From Actinomucor elegans (Eukaryota; Mucoromycota; Mucoromycetes; Mucorales; Mucoraceae): a DNA stretch of 64,000 bases. Location of the stretch: positions 434,001 to 498,000 of the forward strand of contig JAMSLZ010000006.1 in assembly GCA_026027325.1 (NCBI GenBank), in the 5' to 3' direction. Below, piece after piece: positions 48,213 through 60,090 of this stretch; position 1 is the stretch's first letter; each line of letters begins with the position of its first letter. A model generated the notes under the pieces. That model made no database searches and was not told where the DNA came from. It saw only the letters and a program-made list of their open reading frames with translations. Made by a program: the position numbers and the translations under genes.

Positions 48213-49724
48213 ATGCGAATGTTAAAGGTTTGAAAGTTTGAATAGCTTGGCAAAATAGTTCTACTGACAAATTTCTTTTAATTTAGGGCGATTCAAATGC
48301 GTTAAACTTTGACCAATTAATGGCTCAAGCTACACAAGTAGCCAAGCAGCAAGATGCCTCGTTGATGGAACGAGCACGTCAAAAACGACGTGAAGACGAC
48401 GAACGTCGACGTAGAGAAGAAGCAGCTCGCCGAGAAAGAGAACAAACACAAGCAGAATTAAATAGAAAACGTGAATTACAAGATAAAAAGCAGAAATCGC
48501 TTCTCGATCAAAAGAAACAGCAACGCGATCTCGACAAAAGAAAACCCGAGAAACTCACAGTAAAGTCTCGAACACCTGCTGGTTCCAGAATCACCAGTTC
48601 TAAAAAAGCAATGTCTATTTCGAGCTTATTACCTGAAAAGAAGGTATGAATTCAAATAAGGTGATAGTATTGTTTATTAATACAATGATTAGAAACCTGT
48701 TCATATGTCATTTGATGATTTGATGAAGAAGGCAAAAGAACAATCTCTCAGTAAAGGCAACAAAACCGAACCAAAAGCACCGCAGCCACCTAAAAAATAT
48801 GCCTCTCACGATAGCAATAGTGATAATACCCCTACCTTATATCATCGATTGAAACGTCCAGAACCATCCAAATCAACTACTTCCAATCACGACGCCATGT
48901 CTGCTCGAGAACGAGCTAGACAACTGGTAGCAGAGCCACCCAAGAAACTCAATGTACAAAAGAGAGATCGCCGTACTATTGCAGATGTTCAAAGGGAGAT
49001 TCGTCACAAGAAAGGTATTTATTCAGATGAAGAAGAGGATTCAAGATCGATGGGTAGAAACAATCGAAGTAGGCCAGGATCTCATGGTAGATCCCAGAGA
49101 AGTCCTCCACCATCAGCGCCTGTAGACAGACGTAAACGACCTGTTTCTCCACCTATTGCTCGACCACTGACAAAACGACCTTTACCTCCAGTCGATAGAA
49201 GAGCGGCTCCACCTCCTGTACGTCGTATGCCATTTTCCGGTAGACCATTGGATGCCGCTGCGCGTAAAACAGTACCAAAACGACGCTATAGAGAAGAAGA
49301 AGAAGAGGAAATCGATGAAGAACTTGCTTCGTTTATTGTGGATGATGAGGAAGATGATGATGATCCAAGGTATTCCAGAGGACCTCGTCGAAATAGTTAC
49401 TCTGAAGAAATCAGCAAGATATTCAAATATGATCGAAGCAGGTAGGAAAAAAAAAAAGAACGCAAATTCTTGTACTTTCTAATGGTAGCTAATAATATTC
49501 CTTAGATACGCAAATGATCCAGTTTATTCAGATGATGATATGGAAGCCAATGCAAGTGATGTATTACGAGAAGAAAAGCGAAGGTATAATATATATAGTA
49601 TATTTACATATCGAATGAGATAGTAACATCTTTGTTTAGTGAGCGTCTTGCTCGACGTGAAGATTTGATTGAAGAACAAAAGGAGCTAGAGAGACTGAAA
49701 AGAAGAAAGAAGAGCAGCATGTAG
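48213..49724 (+). CDS. SPT2: SPT2 chromatin protein
   Basis: Exons 48213-48227 (tentative), 48287-48643, 48693-49441, 49506-49583 and 49640-49724; about 427 aa. The N-terminal half is a long highly charged helix (RARQKRREDDERRRREEAAR, QKSLLDQKKQQRDLDKRK), then a basic, Pro-rich middle (RRSPPPSAPVDRRKRP-like) and the conserved C-terminal SPT2 segment: an acidic stretch IDEELASFIVDDEEDDDD followed by NSYSEEISKIFKYDRSRYA. By family knowledge Spt2 binds DNA and histone H3-H4 and helps transcription elongation and nucleosome recycling. The first exon (MRMLK) is inferred from a weak donor GTTTGA; MAQATQV at 48320 is the alternative start. It converges on CDS1 with 93 bp between stops. Confidence 0.9.
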
Positions 49725-49817
49725 TTTAGATATCATTAAGGATGAAAGGGATGTAAATAGCACAAAACAAAAAGGACCTTTTCTTATTAAACAGCATTTT
49801 ATTGTACAAGAACTACA

Positions 49818-51384
49818 CTAATAAGCATTGCCAGCTAATAAATGCTGTGCTTTAGCCAAAACACTTTCTATTTGGCTATTCAAATGATCTTGATTGGTTA
49901 AATACGTTTGAAGTCTTTCCAGTAATTCAACTTGCTCTTTAAGTGATAAATTATTGATCACTAGGGCCAAGATAGTACCAACAGACATGTTATACGTCTA
50001 TTTACGCATAATTAATACTGTATCCCTTCGTTCTATAAGGTTGATCTTACCTTGATGAAACTCTGATAATACATATAAGCGAATAAACCCATTAAGAATT
50101 GACAATCCATCCTATCAGTTAATCCACCGTGACCAGGAATACTGTGTCCAAAATCTTTGATCTTGAATGCACGTTTAACTGCGCTAGCAAAGAATCCACC
50201 AAAAGGTGCAATCAAAGAAGCAAAGCAAGCCATTACAATAGCGTGCAATTGAACAGGTGCAATCCAAACTTCTGTAACATCAATCAAACACTATAGTAGA
50301 TATGCTCAGCATCTTTTTTTTTTTTTTTTTTTTTTTTTGCATGTATACATCTCGATCACTTACTGTATATTTGATAATATAACGGATCAAGGAAGGAAGA
50401 GCCCATGGAGAAGCTGTAAACACAGGATTCTTTGGGTTACAAGAAATATCTGACCAAGCAGTAGCGCCAAGATCATGCACAGGACAAGTCATGTAATCAA
50501 ACCGCATCAATATAGTGGTAACTAAGAAACCAAAGACAAGTGTAAAGATGAATCCACCAACAAAGCCTTCTACTGTCTTTTTAGGGCTTAATGTAAGCAA
50601 AGGCGTTTTTCCCCAAAAGAATCCACAGACATAGGCAAAGATATCATTGCAAACCACTAAGGAGACAGGTAAAACGAACCAAATCATGCCTTCTAGTATG
50701 TTGTCCACAATGAAATGGGCTTGGAACACGATTAGAAAGATGGCCATATGAGTCCAACCAAACTGCGACATTTGCTGCCTATATTGACCTTTTTTCAAGT
50801 TCATTACAAAGAAGACAAAGCCTAAATACTAAGGTAAGTACACTGCCTAGCTCCATTATGTCTAACTTACCAATCACGTAGAGCATAAAACTAATAAATC
50901 GATGGTGAGTAGCGAACGGTAATAAGAAAGCGTCCACCATCACAATTTCTTTAAAGTAGTAAATGATCGATTCACCATATAAAAAATATTCTGTAGCGAT
51001 TAAAAAATACCTGTTTTATCAACTGTTTAGGCTTAAATAGCATAATATTTTGCATAGTGCTGCTTACCAGCTCATTGTTTTGAACCAACTCAAGTTACCT
51101 TTTGCAGAATAATAAGCAATGGAAATAACTTCTTTATAAACCAACACGGTGATAATCAAAACCATAACAATAGACCAAACATAACCAGAAGCAAGGACTA
51201 GGAAAAAGGCTGCGATCATAATGAGTGTTGTAATGGTGCGGATCCACCAGTTTTGCCACTTTTTACTAGATGCTTCTGCAGCTAAAAGAACTGTGGGTGG
51301 TTCTTCTGCTGTACTGCTATCTTTGACAGTGGCTTTGTGGTGATCTCTCGCTTTTGTTGAAGTTGTTCTATGTTTAACTCGCAT
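49818..51384 (-). CDS. CDS1: Phosphatidate cytidylyltransferase (CDP-DAG synthase)
   Basis: Exons complement(49818-49997, 50051-50290, 50364-50821, 50871-51010, 51068-51384), 444 aa. The family signature is complete: [20 protein letters not shown] followed by GLTDRMD. Other conserved pieces are [18 protein letters not shown] and [12 protein letters not shown]. Six to eight hydrophobic segments make it an integral ER-membrane enzyme. By family knowledge it converts phosphatidic acid and CTP to CDP-diacylglycerol, the precursor of phosphatidylinositol and phosphatidylserine. The N-terminus [17 protein letters not shown] is basic and soluble; an in-frame ATG at 51444 would add 20 residues. Intron 50291-50363 contains 25 consecutive T. 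Confidence 0.95.
50314..50338 (+). repeat. Poly-T tract (25 T) inside a CDS1 intron
   Basis: Read directly; poly-A on the coding strand, within intron 50291-50363. Confidence 0.9.
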
Positions 51385-52774
51385 ATTATAGTATATGTCA
51401 AAGAAAGAAACACTTGGTGAATGAATGACGAAACACTGACCCAAGAAAATATGCCGACAATAAGTTAAATCCTTATACTTTTAAGATGACTTTGAATTTC
51501 AATAATACAAATCTGGGATAGTTCTTTGGTAATAATAAAGCTCCCATTTTTGAGGCTTGATTCTTGATACAAATAATGTAGTTCATTACATTTAAAGGTA
51601 CACTTGAGTATATATGTTAGCAGTTCCCTTTATTTAGTAAACTTGACTTGCGCTCTTATAGATTAACTAGCCGGATATCAATATTCGCTCAAAAATAATT
51701 CGATCTTTCAGATAAACCGGCATAATACTTTCCATTATTCAATGGCCACAGTAACCTTAAAGGAAATCTGTTAATAGAGTTTATGCTATTCTCTGAAATT
51801 TCACAATATAATAATCGAGATAAAGATTGAGTAGACATACTTGGCGTGATTTGACGAATCAAATGTTCGCAGTATCGTAAAATGTACATCTCATTATCCA
51901 ATGAAAAGATTTGCATAAGCAAAAACGCGAGTAGCGGAGCCTTTTTTCTGTTTTATCTCGTTGATTTGCCTGAAAGGTTGATTTAAGATCCGATACAAGC
52001 TATACGAATGTTTTTTTGGAGATATAAAAGTAGTTTTAAAGGAATAGGTGAATGACACAGGACTATTTTCACTATGATCAAACACATTTGTGTATTATTT
52101 TTTTTTGTATTTTTTCTTTAAGAAATTCAAGAGTTATTAATTAAATAAGACCATTTTGGGTACTAAAACTCAATTAAAGCATGACTCTATTTGTGAACAC
52201 ACAGTGATACTTTATTTAAATCAATCGAAGCGCAATAAATTTATGCATGGACTTTGTTAGTAGAAATTATTCATACAGGAGATTTTTCACTGTCTTAAAG
52301 TCAATAAATAAATAGATTCGCAATGAACCTTTGGGTATTTTTGAACATTATACTCCGATACCCAATAATAATAACACATTTTAGATGCCGACTTAAAAGC
52401 CTTAGGTATAATTGATTACCAAACAAGGACTCAATCACCAACAAATAAGCAAGTACAAATCCTGGACGCGTCAAATATCCGAGGCTTGTGCCGATAGCAG
52501 GTAATGCGGGTTATCGAGATCTAGTATTGTTTCACCAATAACCTGTTTCAGGTCTACAAAGATGGTAATTCATGAACAAAGATGTTGAAGGAACAATAAT
52601 ACTTTAAAGTTAGAGTTTTAATAGTAAAGTTTCATCAAACGAAAAAAATAAAGGCCCCGAAAGTGACTGCCACCTAGTGATTCGCCGCTTCGTTGGGCAG
52701 AAAGAGCGCGCTTTGGTGGCTTCATGTCAAATTTCCCTTTTCTCTTTTTCTATTCACTTTTCTTGTAGGTCGAA
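51385..52774. other. Divergent spacer CDS1 / DNA methyltransferase
   Basis: 1.4 kb between the two divergent starts. Small ORFs at 51689-52085 lack motifs. TTGTAG at 52763-52768, just before the methyltransferase ATG, could be the acceptor of a leader intron, but no donor was settled. Confidence 0.45.
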
Positions 52775-55700
52775 ATGGCGACCAAAGTTGAAATAAAACT
52801 CGAGTCTACACCTTGTTCGCCCATACCTAGTAATAAGAAGAGTCTCCTTACCAGTGAACAAGATGTTCAAGTGCAAGCCATAGTCCAAATTCTAGGAAAT
52901 ATACTGCTTACAGTTAAGAGAGATATAATTGACAAAAAAGGTGATTTGTTATTCCAATGGTACATACAGTTATTCATCTTTTTTTTTGTTTTTTTTTGTT
53001 TACATAGCTAGTTATGCACCTTCTGCGGCTGCTGTCACCTTTTTGCTCCGCAGGATGGACTCGTCAGCAGAAGAAACGTACAGTCTAATGACTGGTTTCA
53101 TGACAGTTTATCTATGCTTTATACAGGTTGTACTAAAACAAGACTTTGAGGAATACATGCTTCTGTTTCATTTTCGTGATTCATTATTGAATCAACCTTT
53201 TTATGCATTAAACCATTGCATATTGATCGAATTGCATAAACGCTTAGATACAATAGACTCTAGTTTTATACTAGCCAATATGGACGCTATTTTTTCTAAA
53301 TTCTATACATTGCATTTCTTGGAAACCTCAGCTCAAAAGCACCAAAAGGATCACGGCCAATTTTACACACCTCAATCAGTTATTCAGTTCATGTGGGATA
53401 AATGCGCTACTACCTTCAACCTAGTTCAACATCTTCAGCACCACACTGTCATGCCACGCGTCTTTGATCCTTGCTTAGGCATAGGTTCTTTTCTGTGTGA
53501 ATTTCTGACGCGTTTCACCAAAGCATGTCGATTCACTGTATGGAATGACGCGACTCAGTTGATTAATTTGCTTACATGTCATATACCGGATCATGTGTGG
53601 GGTGTAGAAATTGATCCTTTTGCTTATCAACTGTGCAAAATGAACATGATGATGCATATGTTTCCCCTCTATCAACGCCTGAAAGAGCTTGGTGTTTCAT
53701 TATCTCCAGGTTCTATTCATCGTCTTAGGCTATTCTGTAACGATTCACTCAAGTTACAGGTTCACACTAATCCCTTTTGGAAAGCCGATAGCGATGTGGA
53801 TCGGTTTGAACAGGATTGTTTAGCTTTATTGCGTGATGCATCACAATTAAAGTTTGATTTCATAGTCACGAACCCACCTTACATGATCAGGAAGACGGGA
53901 TTCATTACGCAGCCTGACCCAACCATATACGATGAAGCAAAACTAGGCGGGAGAGGTACACAAGCTTATCTCTATTTTATGTGGATCGCACTGCAAAGAT
54001 GCGATGATAACCAAGGTCAAGTTTGTCTGATTACGCCCAGTCAATGGACTGTGTTAGAGTTTGCACAGCATTTGAGGTATGTTTTTATAGACTTGATCTC
54101 TAGTGTACTTATTTTATTATAGAGAGTGGATCTGGGCAAATTGCAAACTATTAGATATGTACGAATTCGAGCCTTACAAAGTATGGCCCAAAGTACAAAC
54201 CGATTCACTCATTTTTCGCGTTTGTAAACGATCTACTACACTGCTCAACTCAAACCATACGCTCTACTTAAGGCATACTTCCAGACGCATCACCTTAACC
54301 GATCTGTTGCAAACTTACCAAGACTTTAAACCAGAAAAGCACAACCATGATCCTGAACTTAAATACAGAAAAACACCTCTTACAGATGCTAATCTTATCC
54401 TCACTTCAAAACACGCCTCTTTTTCTTTCATTTTACCAACATCTTCCTGTCTTGATCAGCTTAATGCAATTACGAGTCATCTTCCGCGACTTTGTGATGG
54501 TGAATTACATAAATCAAACACTGCTTCCGATAAAACACCTTTAGTATGGAATCGAGGGCCCAATACCAATCCTGTCTATTCGCTGGTCGTACGTACAAGA
54601 TGGGCGATAGAAACCTTTGGCCAGAAAACATGTGCTCGCTGGCTCAAGCCTTGCTTTTACTGGAATGGTAAAACCATGACATCTGCAACAGGTGGAGGAA
54701 AAGAGGGGGACTTTTGGAAATCAAGAGATCCTTTGAGACTGAGCAAAAAAGAAACGTCGGCTTCAGAAGCTTATTGGCCTTATTGCAATCTTGATATACA
54801 ACAACCTACTGTGCCATACTACTCCATGATCACTGTCAATCGCGAAGACGCAGAAGTATTGCAAAAAGAATACAATCAACAAGGTCCTGCTTCACCTATC
54901 GCTGCTCTTTACAATTACTTGCGCCAGGCGCGCGCTGCTTTACAGGCAGGCAAACAAGATACCACTGAAATAGCCTACTGCCAATACAATAAATGCGGTA
55001 CAGACGTACCTGTCAAGATTGTACATCCCATCAATTGCGGTTATTTCACTAGATCGCAGCCCCGCTGTCGGTTCTTTGTCGATACCACTGAAATGGCTGT
55101 TACAAATCAATGCATCTACTTTACAATCAAGCCTGAATGCGCTTGGCAAGATTCCAATTACTTTTGCGGCCTGCTCAATAGCGCACTATTGCAGTTCTTC
55201 ATCAAATCCCATTGCTGCTATGACCAACAAGGCCGTATGCGGTTTTTTGGTCGTTTGATGGCTGATATCCCATTTGCTCCTCCTCCTTCACAGGCATTCA
55301 TGTTTCAATTGGCTACTTTTGTACAAGGCATTACCGTGACTCGTACTTGGCTCTACACCTTTGTGCGCTATGCAGTGCAAGGCCAACGCTTGATGGAGCG
55401 CGTCAGGAATGGTGAATGGCATTTAACACCAAGCGAAAAGCAAATATTGCACCAATTCAAACCACCCGCCGATTGGATATTTCAACCAGATACAAGCCTA
55501 TCAACATGCCAAACCCCTCAACAACTACAGTGGATCCATGAATTTATAACACAGCACTATAATACACCCAGTGAAAATGTAGAGTATGTCTTTGTAGTAC
55601 TGCTCAAGATTGCATCTTTGTTTCAATTGGCCATTGATCAAATGGTATATCATGTCTATGGTATTCCTACGTCGCTTCAGCTGGAACTGGAGCAAGAACT

Positions 55701-55819
55701 GAATCTGAAAAGCTTGAGAAGTGAATGGGATTCGTATACTAATCTTCAAATTGAATCTAAAGCAGATACGATAGAATGGTATCAGCGTATTTTTAGCATT
55801 GCCATTTCATTTACTACTA

Positions 55820-55854
<35 letters not shown>

Positions 55855-55860
55855 ATCTAA
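52775..55860 (+). CDS. Bacterial type IIG/Eco57I-like N6-adenine DNA methyltransferase
   Basis: Exons 52775-52959, 53012-54076 and 54123-55860, 995 aa, introns 52 and 46 nt. After a helical N-terminal region of about 170 residues come the N6-adenine methyltransferase motifs in gamma-class order: motif X-like GQFYTPQSVIQFM, SAM motif I VFDPCLGIGSFLCEFL, acidic VWGVEIDPFAYQLCKMNM and catalytic motif IV FDFIVTNPPYM, then QVCLITPSQWTVLEFAQHLR. The C-terminal half resembles the target-recognition region of Eco57I/TaqI-type enzymes (NCGYFTRSQPRCRFFVD, FCGLLNSALLQFFIKS, GRLMADIPFAPPP). No PD-(D/E)xK nuclease is seen at the N-terminus, so it would modify but not cut DNA. Spliceosomal introns and fungal neighbours argue for nuclear residence. 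RNA or protein as substrate cannot be excluded. Confidence 0.87.
55813..55854 (+). repeat. Coding trinucleotide repeat (ACT)8(GCT)6
   Basis: It encodes Thr8-Ala6 at the extreme C-terminus of the methyltransferase, one codon before the stop. It is probably a slippage-prone, non-essential tail. Confidence 0.95.
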
Positions 55861-55962
55861 TGTATAATACCTATTACTTGCCATACATAGAATGCTATTT
55901 ATTAATGTTTATTATCTAATACTACTATTACTCTCTAATGATTAAATATTTTTGTCTGTACA

Positions 55963-57126
55963 TTATGAATAAGAAGGTGGTGGGGGCTGTACAGTACGGT
56001 CAACATAAGTTAAATTTTCACCTTGACCATCCGCGTTTTGTAAAGGCATTTCGGCATGGAACAACATATCGTCCGTATGTCCACCATAGGCAGGCGGAGG
56101 AGCTATTGATCCTTGTCGAAGCGCAAATGCCGCTTCTCTTTGATTTGCTATAAAGAAAGCTCATTAACATTCCCATACTCTTTCTTTTAATGAACACTAC
56201 CTGGTGAAAATAGAAAGTCTTCGTTTCCAAAATTGACAGAAACATGGCAAGGACCTATAGATCCAAGGATAGGATACAACGGGTACTTGAATCCAATTGA
56301 GGCTTTACCGAGATTTTGTCCATTACGTGTAAAGAACACCGTACCACTTTGACACAAGTAACCTACACCTATCACATCGCCTTCTTTAATACCAGGCCCG
56401 TAAGGTCTACCGCAGGTCGGGTCACTAGCAAACACAGAACCTGTATTTGAATGGTACGCAATGGAATGTCGATGCCAACCTAATTGCAATGTTAGATTAT
56501 ATTACTTTTTATTTTTTTGTATTCTAAATACACACCAGGCAATCTCCACCGAGGATAGGGACGAGTTGCTAATCCAATAGCTAATCTATCTTGATCGTTC
56601 AATTGCAATACCTTGACTTCCCAATAACTAAACTCTTGCACAGGTACTGGGAGATTTGTCATGATACTGCCCTGACCTTGACAAAAGACAATCGAAAAAG
56701 ACTCGTCCATGACGGCTGCATTGCTTTCTTCCTCTGCATCAGAAGTGGTAGGTGTTTCTATGAATCGCCAAGCCAGCACGCCTTTGGCTATCACTTCTGA
56801 GTTCTTTGTTACATCCATATATTGGTTGGTATTAGCTGGGTATTTAGTTTGCCATTCTATACTCATGATAAGTATGTATTTTACACAACTCATCAGTGAT
56901 AGTTACCCGCTACTGCTTGCAAGGTCTGATTATCTATAGTTTCTAATGGGGTGGCTATCGATCGAAGAGGCTGCCAATCGTGATTATTCGTTTGTGTAGA
57001 TGCTTCGTGATTCTTCTTCCTTAATTTCTTTATCACGCGTATACCAAAACAAGCAAACAGCGAAAATAAGACAATAAGACATATAATGATAACGGCATAG
57101 AAGCCTTCACCTCCAGCTGCTGGCAT
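55963..57126 (-). CDS. SPRY-domain Rsp5 adaptor (Ssh4/Ear1-like)
   Basis: Exons complement(55963-56147, 56201-56479, 56536-56856, 56907-57126), 334 aa. One N-terminal membrane segment (GFYAVIIICLIVLFSLFACF) is followed by a basic stop-transfer RVIKKLRKK. A SPRY domain follows (about residues 125-270: FSYWEVKVLQLNDQDRLAIG, WHRHSIAYHSNTGSVF, GDVIGVGYLCQSGTVFFTRN, YPILGSIGPCHVSVNFG). The C-terminal tail carries two PY motifs, PPAY (APPPAYGG) and PPSY (PPPPSYS at the end). This is exactly the layout of Ssh4/Ear1, endosomal/vacuolar adaptors whose PPxY motifs recruit the Nedd4-type ligase Rsp5 to ubiquitinate membrane cargo for vacuolar degradation. It converges on the methyltransferase gene, 102 bp between stops. 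Confidence 0.92.
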
Positions 57127-57615
57127 CTTGTTAAAACGTGATGAATAGAAAGAAACGGTAAACTCTTGTCTCTCCTCGAGTTACAGTCGATCACTTTAAA
57201 CTCCATCTGAATAATATGTCTTTGAATGGATAATTTAATCAAAAATGGGTCTTTCTTTATAATCAAGACGCAAATCATTGAGATAGAGCCCAATAAAAAG
57301 TTTATAACATATTAAATGCGAACTTTAATTCTATGTACCCTTATAGTATCTACAGAGTATTAGCTACTGAATAATAACAAAAAAAAATAAAAAATAAAAA
57401 CTGAATATACGTATAGCTCCTTTGAACTAGAGATATGCTTTTTTTTTGAATGTTCTGGCAAAAAGATCTACGTGCTCTAGTGACGAGTTTTGTGACTTAA
57501 TTTGTGACTAATTATCTCGGTTACGTGATACTTAAGCTTTTCTTATAGCACACTGTGTGCTACCCTCATGCATTTTACTATATAACTAAGATGAATTCAC
57601 GCTTTTATAGACTAG
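57127..57615. other. Intergenic spacer
   Basis: 489 bp between two minus-strand genes: promoter of the SPRY gene and 3' flank of the membrane-protein gene. No other feature was seen. Confidence 0.5.
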
Positions 57616-58717
57616 TTACACCAACGTTTTGGATTTCTTTATTTTATCACCAATTGGACCAAAGTTATGTTTAAAAGTAGTAGATGACGGCGAGGGAATG
57701 AATGGATGATTTTCGAGTAATTGAATACAAGTAGGTTTTTGTGGAGTATGAAAGGTTGAAATAAAATGATGATAGTTGTTGGGTATGATGGTGTTTTGAA
57801 TGTGATAAAGACATAAGGGATCTTTAATATAGGTAGATTTAGGTAGGATATCCAGATCAAGACCAGTAGAAAAGGGCGAATACCAGCTATTGGGTCCTTT
57901 TGGATCGCTTGAATGACTAACAGGTGGCGTAATACAGGAAAGTGCAGGTGAACTATCAGCAAATCCTTCATCTTTGTCTTCATCAGGTTGACGTTTCTTT
58001 TCTCCAACATCGATCCAATCTTTACTATTTAATACTTCGACAAGCACTTGTTTCTCTTGATTCTGGGGTTTTCTATTTACAATGGTATCTTCTGAAGAAC
58101 AAGAAGACATGGTCATGGATCGGGTTCTTTGTCGATTTGGTACGGTGGAGGTAGTGAGTTTTTTGGGCTTTTTGTTACGCTTGGAAGATTTCTTTTTTGA
58201 AATTGGTTTGGTAATAGTCTTTCCTAACAAATCTTCTTCTTTCTGCTGCTGTTGCCACCATTGCTGTTGTTGTTGTTGCAATTGCATTTGCTTCTGCTTT
58301 CTCTATAGTAATAGTTTAAGTTATTGGTTGATCCTCCGCTTCAAATAATAATTCCCCAGTAACCAAATTTACCCCCCAGTCACTTTATAGTTTAATGAAT
58401 TTTACCTTAAATACAAGATAGATTGCATATACAAATATAATAATAGTCCATATTATAGGCGACTGTCGCAGTCGTAAAAAGAATCGAGCTCGTTTGGCTA
58501 TAGTGTATTGCTTGTTTGTTCTTTGAGGAATACTGATATCAGTAGTTATATTTCTTATAAATAAAAGTTGCTGCTGTGTTGGAGTAGTTTGAAATAGCCA
58601 ACTAGTTAATTGTGAGTAAATGGAGAAAAACAGCATTGAGACAAGTGAAAGCATAATGAGCAAAACAGGTGACAAGACAACAATGGATGTTATCTGTAGT
58701 CCTCGAATTGTACGCAT
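57616..58717 (-). CDS. Uncharacterised two-TM protein with Q/W-rich segment
   Basis: Exons complement(57616-58302, 58406-58717) with a long 103-nt intron, 332 aa. It starts MRTIRGLQITSIVVLSPVLL, the first of two hydrophobic segments (about residues 9-33); the second is PIIWTIIIFVYAIYLVF (about 86-102). Then follow KQKQMQLQQQQQQWWQQQQK, a strongly basic stretch KPISKKKSSKRNKKPKKL, an acidic Asp/Glu patch (KKRQPDEDKDEGFADSS) and a Tyr/His/Pro-rich C-terminus. No family is recognised. Topology suggests a hairpin-type membrane protein with a long cytosolic or nuclear tail. Confidence 0.72.
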
Positions 58718-60090
58718 TTGTACGTTTATATATATATATATATAGTATATATATATATCAGTATATATACAACTAGTGCAATTTAGTTTGAAAGGAAAGT
58801 ATTATACAGAACAGAGCAAAAAAAGAAAGAGAAAAAAAAAGGGTACCAAGAAAAAACTTTTTTTCATAACAAAAATTCATTTAGCGCAAGGAAGCATTGA
58901 CGGTCTTACTACCACTGCGCACTATAGTTTATAATTCTATCGAAAACAAGCAATGTATACAATAGTTGTGATATCTAGTCTGCGATAGCAATCGTGTTAC
59001 TTATGAAGGAAATCTTGTACGCGTTCTTTTATGAAAACAAAGCATTGCTTGCGCGTACAAACTCAAATAACCCTGCATATCTCGATCATACCTCTCCATA
59101 TTGATAGCGCAATCGATTTCACTTTCACATCATTCAATTCACTCTTTCCCTTTACGTAGTCTTTGCTAACACATCGTATACCATGCGGTGCCTTTAACTA
59201 GAATACCATCGCATCAAACCGTCAATCATTATTACACCAAAATAAAACTCAGTTAAGCTTATATTTATTTTCCAGTGCCAATGGGAATTGTTTTCAAATC
59301 AACAATAAATTACAAATTAGGGATTTTTAAAACGCCGCGATCACTTGAAAAAAAAAAAACTTTTTTTTGGAACTGCATGTAGCATTTCAGAGCTATAAAG
59401 TGTAAATGTGCCTAAATTCTACTTTTAATTGATATATATCCACATTTATGTAATATTTTATTTAATACATAATCACTAATTGTGCACATAAAATTAGAGA
59501 TAAACCTACGTATTTCTTGTAACGATAACCCTAAATATTGGTAAAACGAAATAGTATGATACTTGCACCAATTCACAAATATTTCCATTTTCTACAAATT
59601 CTATTAATGTGGCTTACGATAATTTCGGTATTTGTACTAGACTCAAGTCGCAGTAAAATATTCATGAATCTGAAACGAGTCCTGGAATCATCATCATCAT
59701 TTGCAGATTCAATCTCATCACCCAATCAAAATCATCTGACATGCAAACACCGCATACAGATGCTCCCAAAAGTTTACATGCATATATATATCGCTCGATC
59801 AATTGCTTGATTATTGGTTACTACAGTCAATATGTATGGTTACATTGTGTATATAAAGAGCTTACTTTATTTATAATCAAAGGGGAAAAGGGTAAAATAC
59901 AGTTTTTTTGGTGTTTTTTTTTGTATAGAAATCAAGAAAAAAGAAGTTCATAATGTCATAGATGATTGTTTTTTTTTTCGAGTTTTTTTAAAAAGAGGTG
60001 TATGTATAAGTAAATGAAGTGTATGTGTCATGAAGTAGTAATAATAATAGTTGTAGTTGTAGTTGTGGTTTATATGCGTTCTTATAGTGT
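58718..60090. other. Intergenic region
   Basis: 1.4 kb holding (TA)n runs at about 58729-58758, the promoter of the membrane-protein gene and the 3' flank of the next gene. The 90-codon ORF at 59538-59810 has no supporting features. Confidence 0.5.

Noticed and set aside
50291..50363. Poly-T tract as an insertion disrupting CDS1
   Set aside because: It lies entirely inside an intron whose removal keeps the CDS1 frame.
52775..55860. Methyltransferase as bacterial contamination or mis-assembly
   Set aside because: Two short spliceosomal introns with fungal-type signals restore the frame exactly, and fungal genes lie within about 100 bp (SPRY gene) and 1.4 kb (CDS1).
59538..59810. 90-codon ORF as a gene
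   Set aside because: No recognisable motif or splice context; spacer-like composition.
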